From NCBI GenBank assembly GCA_028673005.1, contig CM054112.1, positions 187,500,564-187,564,563 of the forward strand: a stretch of 64,000 nucleotides of DNA, written 5' to 3'. The notes below the pieces were generated by a model, which was given only the letters and a program-made list of their open reading frames with translations, had not been told where the DNA came from and searched no databases. Both the position numbers and the translations under genes were made by a program. Every line of letters begins with the position of its first letter. The stretch's first letter is position 1. This document shows positions 1-12,200 of this stretch, one piece after another. This DNA comes from Tanypteryx hageni. Lineage: Eukaryota; Arthropoda; Insecta; Odonata; Petaluridae.

Positions 1-1814
1 GGGGGAGAAACGGATACGATATCAATACGCCACGAATAATACAGAGAGACGTATTTATACTATGAGAGATATAGGATAGATATGGCGTAAGGATATGAGT
101 AATAAGAGAGAGAGGCCGACTGGAGAGGGTGAGGGAAGAACAGATGCTGGCAAGGTCCGACATATTTTAACGATCGACAGAACACGCCCTGTGTAAGCGT
201 CTGTTTTGCTCTCTCGCACGCTCATGCGTGTGGGGGAGAGAATCTCAGAGATAAGTTTAGATGTCCTATAATGGAAAAGGGAATTAATTTGTTCTAGTAG
301 AGCCGGGATTACATCCCTTTCCATACATTCATGTTCTCTTTTATTTCTCCTCATCTATGTCTCTAAAGAAGGCGATTAAGAAAAGCGGACGCATGAATCC
401 ATTAAAGATTCACGACGCAGCAAAATATTCCGATCAGGTTCCCAGAAAAGAAAGGGAAAATAAACATCGGAAGGGTCGGCTTTCGAAATTAATGTCCGTT
501 TCCACTTCGGAAAACGGAGGATCGTAAATTCGTTTTCCATCCTAACCCCTATATGCTCGTTAAGGGGGCGAGCACAGAATCGACCTCGAGGTTCGTCAAT
601 ACTTCCGACGGATAGGGGCTTCGAGTCAACTCTTTTTTTCGGGCGTCATGTCGTGACGCAAATCGACAGATAAACGTATTTGGGAAAAAACTCGGTCCTA
701 GCGTGTAATAGGCGAAACCTTTTTTTTTAACCTTCATGACGTGGTGAAGCCATTGAACGTTCCTCTTCGGACGTTATGAGGCAGAGCTCGAACGAGTTAA
801 ATAAACACGTTAGCAACAGCCTCGTTTGGATTTCAATGCCGCATTTGTGAGAACCTATGGCGTACTTTATATTTTCCCTTTCCGTGCCTCGCAAGGTGGG
901 AATCGGCTCGGAGTCGACCGTGAAAAATGTCGGATTTGTTAAACTTGAATCGAGGAGAATGCTAAAATGTCGCAATAGATTAGTGGAAATTAGGGAATAG
1001 GAACGCTAGAGGGCATATTAGAATTAATAACCTCGCATTTGTCGATATTATATCCGCCCAACTTTGACAAACGTAGAGATTAAATGATGAGGGCTTACGG
1101 ACGGATATCCCATCCTGGAGCTCGAGACTAAGTAATTTTCGATTCAACGCTTAGCGAAGAAAATTCGTTCGTTCGTTCGAGAGAGTTCGAAATTGCGACG
1201 GTACCCAGAATGGTTGCGATCCAATTAGAAATTTCTTCAGACAAAATCCTACCTCCACGGGTGGTCGAACTCGGTTCCACAGTTCCGAATCCGAGAGGGG
1301 GGATTTCTAGGAAGGAGGGCAACGGGAATCCTTTTCCGGGAAATTCTCCTCGGAGTCAGTCGCCATCATCGCTGCGCACTGCGCCTCAGGGTAGTAATTG
1401 AATTTTTTCTCCACGCCATTCCCCTTCCTTCCTCTCTGCCCCATATTCGGCGTCATCTGTCGACGATGTCGCCTCTTTCATTTTGGCGAGAATTTTCGCG
1501 GAGATGGTACAGCTTGATATCTTACGATCTGCGGTGCTAAACTGCTCAACCTATGAAGGAAGTAATTGATCTTGTTAGGCGAAAAAAGCTTCCGATCTTT
1601 GCTCTTCAACTGTTTTTAGTCTGTGGTTTCTTCGTCGGAAAATTTTACATCCAAGTTTGAAGCGTATGTACATAGTATATACTATGGCAAGAAACGATAA
1701 GAAAAAAGCTCTTCTACTAGTAGTTCCAGATAGAGTGGAAGTGGAAATTTAAACGAGTCTACTGTTAATGAAACTATGAAATCATAAAAATCTGATGTGA
1801 CCACCACATACATG
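1..1814. other. Non-coding flank, nothing recognised
   Basis: There are only short, unrelated open frames on both strands, no recognisable domain and no clear repeat. The CpG-rich patch near 1.1-1.5 kb has longer open frames by composition alone. Confidence 0.6.
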
Positions 1815-2481
1815 ACTTTCTCCATATCTGTAATATTTCTAAAAATTCCAAATAGGTTACATAATAATAAATATTTTAAGAAACTGCGAGAAAATTTGAG
1901 ACTTTACAAAGAACAGAAATAAACTTCTGATATTGAATATAGCCACAAAGCTCCAACAATTAAGAAAAAAAGGAGCGTTACTAATAAGTAACTAAGCGTA
2001 AATTGTTAACAATAGTCGTCGGTAGGCGGGGTGGTGGTGGCAGCTAAAATATAAGGTATCTCTTAAACAATGCATTATATGGAAAAATGTTTCAAACAAA
2101 GGTTGTAGAAAATTTAATTGCCTACAATCTTTATTCCAATACATTTTTACATTTATCAAATATTAAAGCAAATATGTCAAAATAACGGATAAGTGACAAG
2201 AGTAAACACCCACTTCCGTTTGACCGATTTTTACCAAAAACTAATCAGTTCTTCTGATTTTTATAAAAATATTAAATATAAAATTTCGGGAGGACCTGAT
2301 TAATAGTTTTTGAGTTAGAGCACCCACAAAAAAGCTATTACATACACACACACAGACATCATCGAGAAAATGGTCAAAACGTGTTTAGGGGACCCCAAAA
2401 CGTGTATTTCCGTTGAAATCTCGAAGTCGATTTTTTTCATGAATACAATACTTGCCCCTATACTACGTATATGGAGAAAGT
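1815..2481. mobile_element. Possible terminal-inverted-repeat element remnant
   Basis: ACTTTCTCCATAT at 1815-1827 is repeated as its exact reverse complement at 2469-2481, bounding about 670 bp of AT-rich sequence with a short CA run. No target duplication can be seen outside the ends. A 13-bp inverted match at this spacing could arise about once by chance in a window this size, so this is only a suggestion. Confidence 0.3.
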
Positions 2482-4904
2482 AAAAATCACTCGGTTTCAC
2501 TGCTATATATTATCCGATGAGTGGAATTCGTTGATGTTTATATTATCATTTCGTTCCTCTAGGTACACTTCATAAATGTACATACATTAACTAAGCATGC
2601 TTTCACGCACCACTAAAATACGAGGTATCCTTGGATTTACTTCTCGACGCTTCGGTGTCGTAATTACTGAAGTGGGATGGAATCCTCCAATCTGCCGCAG
2701 GAAGTGTCGAAATTTCGGAAAATCGTATCGCACAACTGTTTCAGTTCCGGTTGAAAAACGTTTGCTGACAGATGTTTTTTTCTCCAATTCCGATACCTGG
2801 AAGCCTATTGTATATGCCGAAATGTTTCCAAAAATAACCCCATGATCGACTAAAAAGGAATATCACTTCCCCGCAGCTGCCATTGACAGGAGGTTAATTT
2901 TCCATATCAAGCTACCGGGTTATTTTCGTATGCCCTTTTAAATACTCCGGATCCAAAACGATCGTCCTGTGTGCCCCTATAAACGCGTCCGGCAGATATC
3001 CGCGTCTATTTAGAAAACCGTAGCGAGCAAAGGGAAGTGCTCTTCGGGGGATGTTTTTTGCGACACGGAAATCTCTCTCGATATTTTTTAATAGGTCAAC
3101 TTCAATGCTCATTGCGCAGAGATCACGGGAAAACTCGTTTTGTTTTTTGTCTGCAACGTTTTACAAGTTCCGGGGAATTTTTTCCGATTGCTACCAAATA
3201 AATGGAATTCATTCCGTTCTATACATTTTGTTCCGTTGTTTCCGTCCGACTTGCGATAATGCTACGTCGAAGGATGATTTATCTGTTCAGTTATAATCCA
3301 ATAATACTTTTCCGATGAATTAAATTAGTTAAATAAATGAAATTAATTAATTAAATAAATTTCTGACGCCAGTTAGAAATAATAATAATAATATCGGACA
3401 TGTCAATGATATAATTAAAGCAGAAGCAGATTATCGACCTACCTATGCTAACAAGCCTTAACCAATATTACGCGATATTGTAACAATATATTTACTCGAC
3501 TATTTATCAATTTATCTAACTCAAGACACTTTACGCAGATTCAAAAGTGAATTATCGAGCTCACCTAATGGCTAAAAATTGACGGATTATATCTCTCCAA
3601 TTGCCGTAGAATCTACAACCGGTGAATCACCACTGATGACGCCTGCCTTGCAGCCGGAATGCGAGACCAGTTTTCCCAATGTTTTTGTGTAGCTATCGGA
3701 AAGAAATGGCTTGCCAATCAGCCACACGAAAGGTTTCCCCAACTCGCAACTGGATCTAGTGCTGGAAAACAAGCACCGGCCAACTAGCGAGCCATGATAT
3801 CGTTGTTCCGAAAACTCTCGCATTTGTTGCGATCCATCGTCTCCTTCCCAAAAATTCTAACCCGTGTTTCACGCACCTTTCCCAACCCTTGCCTTCCTCC
3901 GTATCTCCGAGTATGCATTTTTCACTCTCTGCCTCCCTCCACCTTTCTTCTCCTCCCGGGAACCCCTTCCACGAGGTCGTTTTGTGGGACTACTTAGCTC
4001 GCTCGCATTTAGTATTCACGCCGGATAAGATGGCTGGAAGGCGGGGGAGGGACCGGTACGTGTCCTCGTGCTTGCGTTTACCGTCCAATGTCATGTCCTT
4101 CTATTTCCCACATTAAGTCGCGTCGCGACATCTCGTATCGAGTCTGTTGTGCGTTTAGGTATTCCAGTGAACGCGCGGCGTTCTCATTTTTCCCGTCGAT
4201 AAAATGAGGGAAATGTAAAGGAAGTCTGAGGAATTTGGAGAGAGTGTCATCGTTGATAGGCTGCGGCATCTGTTGCTTGCAGGTAACATTACTCGTAAAT
4301 ATTTAGAGAAGCGCTCATACGTCGAAGAGCCGAATGCTTCGAAAAAAATAATATATTATGTTCGAACTTAAGACAGACTTTAAGCGTTTATTTTCTCGTT
4401 TCGAAAGGTTTCACGATTCGTTAAATAAAAGTAAAATGCTATTTTCATGGTCATAGTCTCTCACCTTTATCCCCAAGTCACAAAGCCCGTAAATTAAAGG
4501 GCTCGTTCAATGTACAGTTGACGCATACGGGCTATAATTAGTGTACACGTTTATTTCCACGCTTATCCCCTTTCATACATCGGACCATTCACGGCCAGGT
4601 GACTAAAAAGTTTTCGCGAAACTACGTAACCGTCGATAGGATTCTGAACGAATGTCTCCTTCTGCGGTCAGAATGCAATCACGTATTTATTTGGTGTGAA
4701 ACAAATTTCGTCAAAAATACGACGTGAATTTCACTTCCCTCTCGCTGGGCTTTTAAACTTTCATCCTCTTTTTCAAAATTGCTTCCAGTTATCTTTCGGT
4801 TAGTGACAGACAAGTGGATCTTGGTCGTGACTACTTGTCGGAGGTAAGAGTGAGAGGGTTTGAGTATTATGGCCGTGGCGCGCGTCTCTCGTGAGTGCGT
4901 AAAA
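2482..4904. other. Non-coding flank, nothing recognised
   Basis: Two adjacent open stretches on the plus strand (2597-2845 and 3051-3296) have no recognisable motif and no splice context that would join them. A short ATA-repeat lies near 3380-3393. The rest is unremarkable. Confidence 0.5.
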
Positions 4905-4910
4905 TGCCAA

Positions 4911-5010
4911 GGGGAGAGAGAGGGAGAGAGTTGGCCAGAGGTAGGTGGGTGTAGAGATAGGGAGGGGGAGAATGAGGGAGAGCGAGAGAGAGGATAGACA
5001 CACTGAGAGA
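4911..5010. repeat. Purine-rich (GA/GGA) tract
   Basis: The plus strand is almost entirely A and G, with imperfect GAGAG repeats. The pyrimidine strand accounts for the Ser/Leu/Pro-rich open frames read across it. Confidence 0.8.
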
Positions 5011-5488
5011 AGAAAAAATAATAATGAATTAGAGATAGATAAATTAATAGGCGGAAAAGCAAACGTATATATTATTGCTATATTAAGAAAAGGCAGCTAA
5101 ATAATTCTGGAACAATTTATATAGAGAGAAAGAGAAAGTGTAAGAGAACTAGAGAAATAAAGAAAATTTTAAGTTTCGAGAATAAACTCAAAACGGCAAC
5201 GTTTTCCACATAACCCTTTTTAAGACGCTTCAATAGTATTTAACCAATTGCCAGTTTATTATTTACATATAATTGAACGGAAAATGCCAGTTTTTATGCA
5301 CTTTTTAATTCTATATGCCTAGTTTAAACATTATATATGTATGCAAAATAATAATGGACCTTAGCAGAATTATAGGTCTCATCAAGAATGAAAAGGCTAT
5401 TAGAGACAGACTCGGTAGAGAATAATTTTAGGGAAGGACAACGCCGCTCTTGACAGACTGGGTCATATCAGTTGAGTGGCTAATAAGG

Positions 5489-5740
5489 TTATGAAAGGAA
5501 GGGGTAAGGAGAAACAAAAGATTGAGAGGAAGAGAAAGAGGAGCGGATGTGGTGAAAGTGAGGTGGAAAGAGAGAAAAAGAGGAAGAGTGAGTGAAAAGA
5601 AGGGGTAAAGATAGGAAATAAGAGAAAGGGAGGAGAGCAGGGAGAAAGAGAGAGTGGACGAGATGGCGATAGGTCGGGAGAAGGAGAGAGAAAGGTAGTT
5701 GGGGATCGGAGAGTGGGAGGAGGGCAAGCGGTGGATGTGC
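5489..5740. repeat. Purine-rich (GA/GGAA) tract
   Basis: About 250 bp of imperfect GAAAGAG/GGAAG repeats on the plus strand. The long minus-strand open frames here (Ser/Leu/Pro-rich) come from the composition and are not genes. Confidence 0.8.
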
Positions 5741-6136
5741 TGAAAGTGAAACACTTTCTTCCCCTTTCTTCGCTCTAATAGCGGTCGGCCGAGGTGAAAG
5801 CACTTTGATGACGACGGGTGGGGTAGAATTGGCTCGGAGAGAAAGAGGGGAAATGGGAGTGGGAGTGAAGGAGGTAGAGGACCTGCTCTGGAGGGAATGG
5901 CGATTCCATATGGGGTGGGGGTGAAGAGCACATCACACCATCGAACCCGGTACTCTCTTCACGTGCCGAGGAGGAAGAGGGAGAGGAAGTCGAGAGTGCG
6001 GAAAGACCACTGATGCGATACGTGGGAGGAACTGGATAGGTCGTGAGAGAGAGAGGGAGGAAAGATGTTTGGAGAGGAAAAGAGTTGTAGAGAGTCAAAG
6101 ACGGTGTTGTTAATTCCTCCAAAATTCAGTTCACCT

Positions 6137-6156
6137 TTCTCTCTCTCTCTCTATAC

Positions 6157-6216
<60 letters not shown>
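6137..6216. repeat. Compound microsatellite (CT)n(CATA)n(AT)n
   Basis: A CT run passes into four CATA units and then about 24 AT dinucleotides. About 45 bp downstream is GTGTTGAGGGAAGCCCAGC (6260-6278), a core that recurs beside another microsatellite at 57541-57559. Confidence 0.9.
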
Positions 6217-6219
<3 letters not shown>

Positions 6220-9200
6220 CTAAAGGAAAAGAAAAGGTAGTGATGAGGGTGGCAACAAGGTGTTGAGGGAAGCCCAGCATAAAATCTTTCCGACCCACAC
6301 TAACCACGTATACACACACCCTGGGCGGAGTGAAGGAAAACATGCAAAGAGCGTCGTGATTCCGGTTGTTGGCCGAGAGAGCACTTCGCTCGATTTTTTA
6401 TAATTTTTTTCGTTTATGTGATTGGGAGGGAGGCGGAGATGGGGGAGGCGACTAGTTTTCATGTTACAAACACGGAAGATCGCCCAAGGGAGAAATTTTG
6501 TTTGATATAAATCTTGCTCTATAGTTTTATAGTTTCCATCGGTGTAGTTGATTTGATTATTTGAACTACTTTATTTTTGCTATATGTTGTGTGGATCGAT
6601 GTCTCTTATCTCTTGAAGTACTCGTAAAAAAATTTAAAAAGAAGTCTCTAGGCTCAATCATATTCCATTTAGATGTATGGAAATATCTTTCGTTTTCTGG
6701 TTTGAATTGAAAGACAAAATTAAAATGTTTCTAGCGGGGGTTTCTTTCGTGATGGTTGCCAAGAAAATGCCATAACTTCACGTTCGTTTTAAGATTTACA
6801 ATTCCGCTTCTCATTATGCGACTAACTACCGCATAGAGGCAACACATTTAGCCTAACGATAAGTGTGTCCTCGTAAACCCTTCTATCACAACGAGAAAAG
6901 TCGCACAAAAAAGGGAAAATAACAATTTATCGCCGCTAATGACCGTTCAGATTCTTGCTTACTGATCTAGAAAATTAATCGGGCAAAAAACCGTCCGCTC
7001 ATCCTTAATTGCCGGCGTATCAATCAAAAGGCAAACTGACCGGAAAGCATAGCATTCGAATCCCGTCCTAGACTTTTTTCCCCTCTTTCCTCCTACCTCT
7101 ACCCTTCCTCCACCTCCTCTGCTGACTTGCAATTTCAGCCCCCCTTTACTAACCTAATTTATACTCTAAGAGAGATAGAAGACGTATTTTTAAGTAGGAC
7201 ACCGCTACGGTAGCGGGGACGGGGCGAGAAAAGAGAATTTATGTTTAATCGGCGAAAAAACACGCGGGGACGGTGAAAGTCCATTATTTTCCTCGGGAGT
7301 TTGTTTCCCCTTAAACGAAACTGACGGAGGACCGTGGTCTTTACCGGAAAACGGCGCTTGGGGAGAGAAGTTGGGGGTGGGGAGGGGTTCGGGGGTTGGG
7401 TTTTATTGCCACGCTCGATCGTCGATTATCGCGGAAAAGTCCCGGGCCGTCGATTTTCTCCCTCATTCCGAGCAAAAGGTCGTTCTCGGAGGTAGAATAG
7501 GGGTGGGTTGCGAGGATAAGGGGATGGGGAAAGGGTTGACTTATAAAAAAAGGAGCCGCGCGTATGTGCAGTGGGGAGAGAAATAAGCGCAACTCCCCTT
7601 TCCCCCCCTTCGAACAACTCCTCATAAACTGACGTTGAAGGCGCGAAGGACATTTTGATTCCTATCTCTAGACAAGAGTTGCTCTCAGGAGAACAGCATC
7701 TGTCGGCTTATCTTCCGTTCCCTCCCTCCCTCTCTCTCTCTCTCTCTCTCACTCCCTTCTTCAAACCTACTATACAGGGAAGAATGGGGGAGGGGGAGAA
7801 AGATGAGGTGGAACAATGTGTGGGAGGTCATGGGGAGCTGTCTGGGGGAAATCAAACTGTCACTTTACGTCGTGAAGAGGGGAATAAAAAAACGTGGGAT
7901 GGAACGATCGAAAATATAAGTAACCGTCTCTCGCTTTAAAGTTGCACGCAACAAATGCGAGGAAATCGCGATAGAGCGGGGGGGGGGGGGGAAGTGCATG
8001 TATGGAGTTTTATCGTAAACGCAGAGGTCATGAGGAAATAAAACAATTTTAATGTAAATGTTTACTTCATTATCTTGGAACTTGTCGGGTCGGATTACCA
8101 GCTGGCGATGTCACAGTGCGACTAAATGCGATTCTTTTAATTGGGATTTGGTCGAGTTACTTTTCTTTCAAAACGTGCATTTTTCTTAAACGTTTTGTTC
8201 TAAGTTCGTACGATGTCATCAGCTTTTCAGCGGCTTAAAAAAATATGCCTTTCGTTAAATGTACAACGATCCCGACTACGACAGGTCGTTTGTTGAAAAC
8301 AAAAGATATGAGTTGGAATTCACTCAGGTGATTTTGAAGGTCAACAATCGTAAAGAAAGAAAACGTATCTTGTTTATCGAGTTGTCACAGCGCGCTCAGA
8401 AAAATACGCCCTACGCATCGAAAGATTTTTTTATATATGTCCATCGGCAAAACGATTTCGACAGATCCTGAATGGCGAGCGCTATTTAATGAGCTCCGCG
8501 CGATGTCGGATTTTAACGAAACGATGGCCGACAACTAAGCATTTCCTCACGTAGCGACCGCGACGACACGGACGGAATTCCTTCGGGAGATTCGGAGTTC
8601 GATAATAGCTTAAAAAAGGAAAGCGCTCTTTTTATGGAGTGGAGAATATCCGGCGTCGACGGTTGATGATGCACGATCGAGAGATGCATCGCGTGGAAAA
8701 CGCAAGTGAGCGAGCGAGAGCACGCGCGTGTGGGAAAGCCGCGAAAGTTCAGCGGACGAAGTGGATTAATTGATTGAAGGGGTGAGGAAATGTGGAGAGA
8801 GGAAGAGAGGGAGGGAAAGAGAGAGGGAGAAAGCGAGTTGGTGCGATCGTACTCAGCACTTTTCCTCCCGTGCTCTCTTGGGAGGGACACGAGATCACAC
8901 GGCTCCTCGCTGCCATAAAGCAAAACATAAAAACATTGCAATATCGCCCGGTCGTTATTTTTAACGGGTTCTCGCGCGAATTATTTTAGCGTCACAAATG
9001 AAGTACGAGTTGGGAATGCGGAGGAGAATATGTTCAATGTCGGGTTGAAGGCAGGGTTCGTGGTTTAGGAACTATCGACTCAGTGTGTTGATAAATATAA
9101 AGTAGAAAGTTAAGTGTTCTTGGAAAAAGATCTTAAAATCATCTCTGGAATTTAGTAATAACTAGAATTTGATAGAGTTGGAGACGCCCAAACAGGTTGA

Positions 9201-12200
9201 GGTTCTCTCAGCTTTTGAAAACATTCCATTCGCATTTACGTGTGTCGACACAATTCCATGAATATTTAAGAGCGTACCAATATGCACATGTGTTTTTTAT
9301 GTGCGTGTGCGTATACACATATATTTGCTTATGTATAACTGTGTTTATAGATACAGACAACGAGAATGAATTGTAACATATCAACACGTTTTTTATGATG
9401 ACGCTAATTCAATAAGTAAAATCTGGGGGATATTATGTCATGTCTGTGTTAGGCGCCTTGGGAGATACCGTCAATATTTTTAAACAAGTACTTCGTAAAC
9501 TTGTTAAAGTGCGCGTGGGAGACGGCATAGCACACTTCCTGAACTCTTAAAAACAGCACGGCGCCTTCTCTCTCCCTCTCATATTCAAATCTCTCCCTCT
9601 CTCATCTCTTCCGTCGCCGCCCCGTCGTCGTTACTCAGGGAGAGACCCCCTTTCCCTCACCCCTCCCTCTGCCCCTTCCTCTCCATTCCATCTCCCCTCC
9701 TCTCCCGACGACGCCCACCCATCGACAGGAAGGGCTCGACTGCACGGGCGTGTTACGCGAATACCGCGTCGCGGCTCAAGGACGGAAAGGCGAGAAGAGG
9801 AGGAGTCGAATCGGGATAGTCAGACACGAAAGCGCACGCCTAGCAAATGAGAAACCTCTCACTCTACCTTTTTATTCATTCCTTATACGCGCCAGTAGAT
9901 TACGGAATGTCCGCTTTTCGTCTTCCGGTTGTGATCGTATTTGTTCATTTATCGGAAGCTCGGTGAGGGTAATCCGGATTTTAAAATCGGTCTTATTAAC
10001 TGGGACGCATACTAAGGACAGGGTAAATGGCGGTGCTCGAGTCTACTTTCCCTTTTGATGTGAAGTGGACATTGTGTCCTAGGGTGTATTTTTTGCTAAT
10101 TCCAGTCGTTTTTCAGAATTACTAGATCGCGAAATTTTTCAAGAAAGTTAACTTTACGTTCGTAGCCTTTCTCTCGGAATATTTACGGTTTTAAAGTGAA
10201 GCGCAGCCAATTGAGTAGACGGATATTTGGGATAGCGTTACTTACATTAGAGGGCCCAGTATTAATATATGATCAAGTGAAGCCAATGATTGTGTTGTTG
10301 TATATTCATTTAGGAATTTCAGGTCAGGGTACTTGAAACGAAGGAAATTTAGTAGAGAAGTTCTGAAACATTTTGTTTGCCCGGAATTTAGAGAAAATCA
10401 TTTGGGATTTTATTAGTTACCGTGTATAACCAAAATCTTCTCGGGAAATACGGCAAGTTCTTCCTCATTTATCCACCTTTTATCAGGTTGTGCGAAAAAT
10501 GTACTTCAGGCATGAAGTTACGTGGAAAAATCAATAAAGAGATTCTCGAAGAGATAGCCAGCTGAGTTATTCTCTTTCTCATGCACCGATATGCCAATCC
10601 TTTTCGAGTAAACGACATCAGAGCGAGCGAACATAACATTAAAACTTCCGAACGAGAAAGCCTTCAACTCCATTTTTCTCTTCCTAGGTCTACATAGATA
10701 CGAGGAAATTTATTTGTGCGGCCTCTTGCGTTTCGCCGATTACACGCTAGTAATATGAGTTTGGAGAAAAATAAGCAACGCAAAAAGAGGAATAAGAGGC
10801 GAGAGGAACAGGGAGACAATGGCTGGAAGAGAACCGGTCCTCAGCCTCTCAAAGAGGGAGTAGACTTAATTGAATAAACGCTGCGTTGAATATTCAGGTT
10901 TGGGTAGGAGAAAAAGCGAAGTGTAAAAGAAAGAAAAGAGAAAGATCGTACGGCGTATCATTGGCTTTGTCCCTCTCTTCCACTCTGCAAGTCTATTGGC
11001 AGATGCACCCTTAATTTTCCAACTCTCACAAAAAATAAAGAATATCAAGGTCGCATTCGCTTGTAAAAATTAGGAGCGGATGGAGTGAAAGTTTTTTTTT
11101 ACGATTCTCTGACTCCGGAGAGCGTGCGTGCGATGGGTGGGTAGAGGTTTTAATTTTTTCGTTTTAAAATATCTCCTCCGCGGCAAGTGAATACCGGAAT
11201 GGCCACTTTCCTCGCATTTTTCCAGCACGCCCCTCTACCTCGGGTTGTATATACTCGAGAGGAGGAGAGAAAGAGATCACGACCACGAGTCTTATTTATT
11301 CGCGTAGGCCTTTTTAATGAGGACCTTTCGGTTTTGATTGATTGCGCAAGACTTTCGCCGTCTGTAAATTGCTATTTATTTTTTCGCGCGACGCATATTT
11401 TTTGTTACGCGAATCCGCGGGATATTTTTCGAGTGGACTGACTGGCCGGAAAGATTTGTATTTTTGTGGCATTTATTTTTTGCTGGAAAACTGCTATGTT
11501 GCACGGAAAACGCCGGAACTGGCCCCATTTGTCAAAGCAATTTTTCTTCGCCCTCGATGTCGAACGATGACAAAGAAACGATAAAATAACAAAAGATAGG
11601 CATTGAATGGGCATTAAAGTGCTTTCTGTATATCAATCGAACTTTGATGAAAGATATAAAATATGAAAATAATAAATATATAAAATAATCCGCCGCATAA
11701 AATTCTGGCAATAAAACTGCAATTCGATATAAAAGAACGTAAAAAGAGAAATCGAGGCATGGAACTAGCATAAAATCAACTTCTTCTGCCAGCAGGAAGA
11801 AGAATATTGTTTTTTTTTAAATCGTAACCTTTCTCGATCGGAAACTTCTATAGAACTCGCGAAAGAATACGTACACATCTCGTCGAATATTTACTCCTAG
11901 GTTAAATTTAATTTCACCGTCCGATGCGTAACTATCGATCAGGGTGCTTCGGCGACTATCTTTATTTCTTGATCTTTATATCTATATATTTTATTTATAT
12001 CTATATCTTTATATCTTTATCTCAAGATATATCTTTCGCCAGCGATGACAGGATTGCTTATCGTGTAGCATCATCTTCTGTTCTCACCTCTCTCTCTCTC
12101 TCTCCGCTTTCCTCCTGGCCAAAAGGCCCTTAATCGCCGTTCGTTCCGATTCTTCCACCCCACCCCGATGGTTTCCCGCTCTCTGGGTCGTGCCGCGCCA

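Noticed and set aside
5428..6122. Long minus-strand open frames (115-167 codons) rich in Ser, Leu and Pro
   Set aside because: They are read from a GA-rich tract; the composition removes stop codons, the frames overlap each other, and no domain is present.
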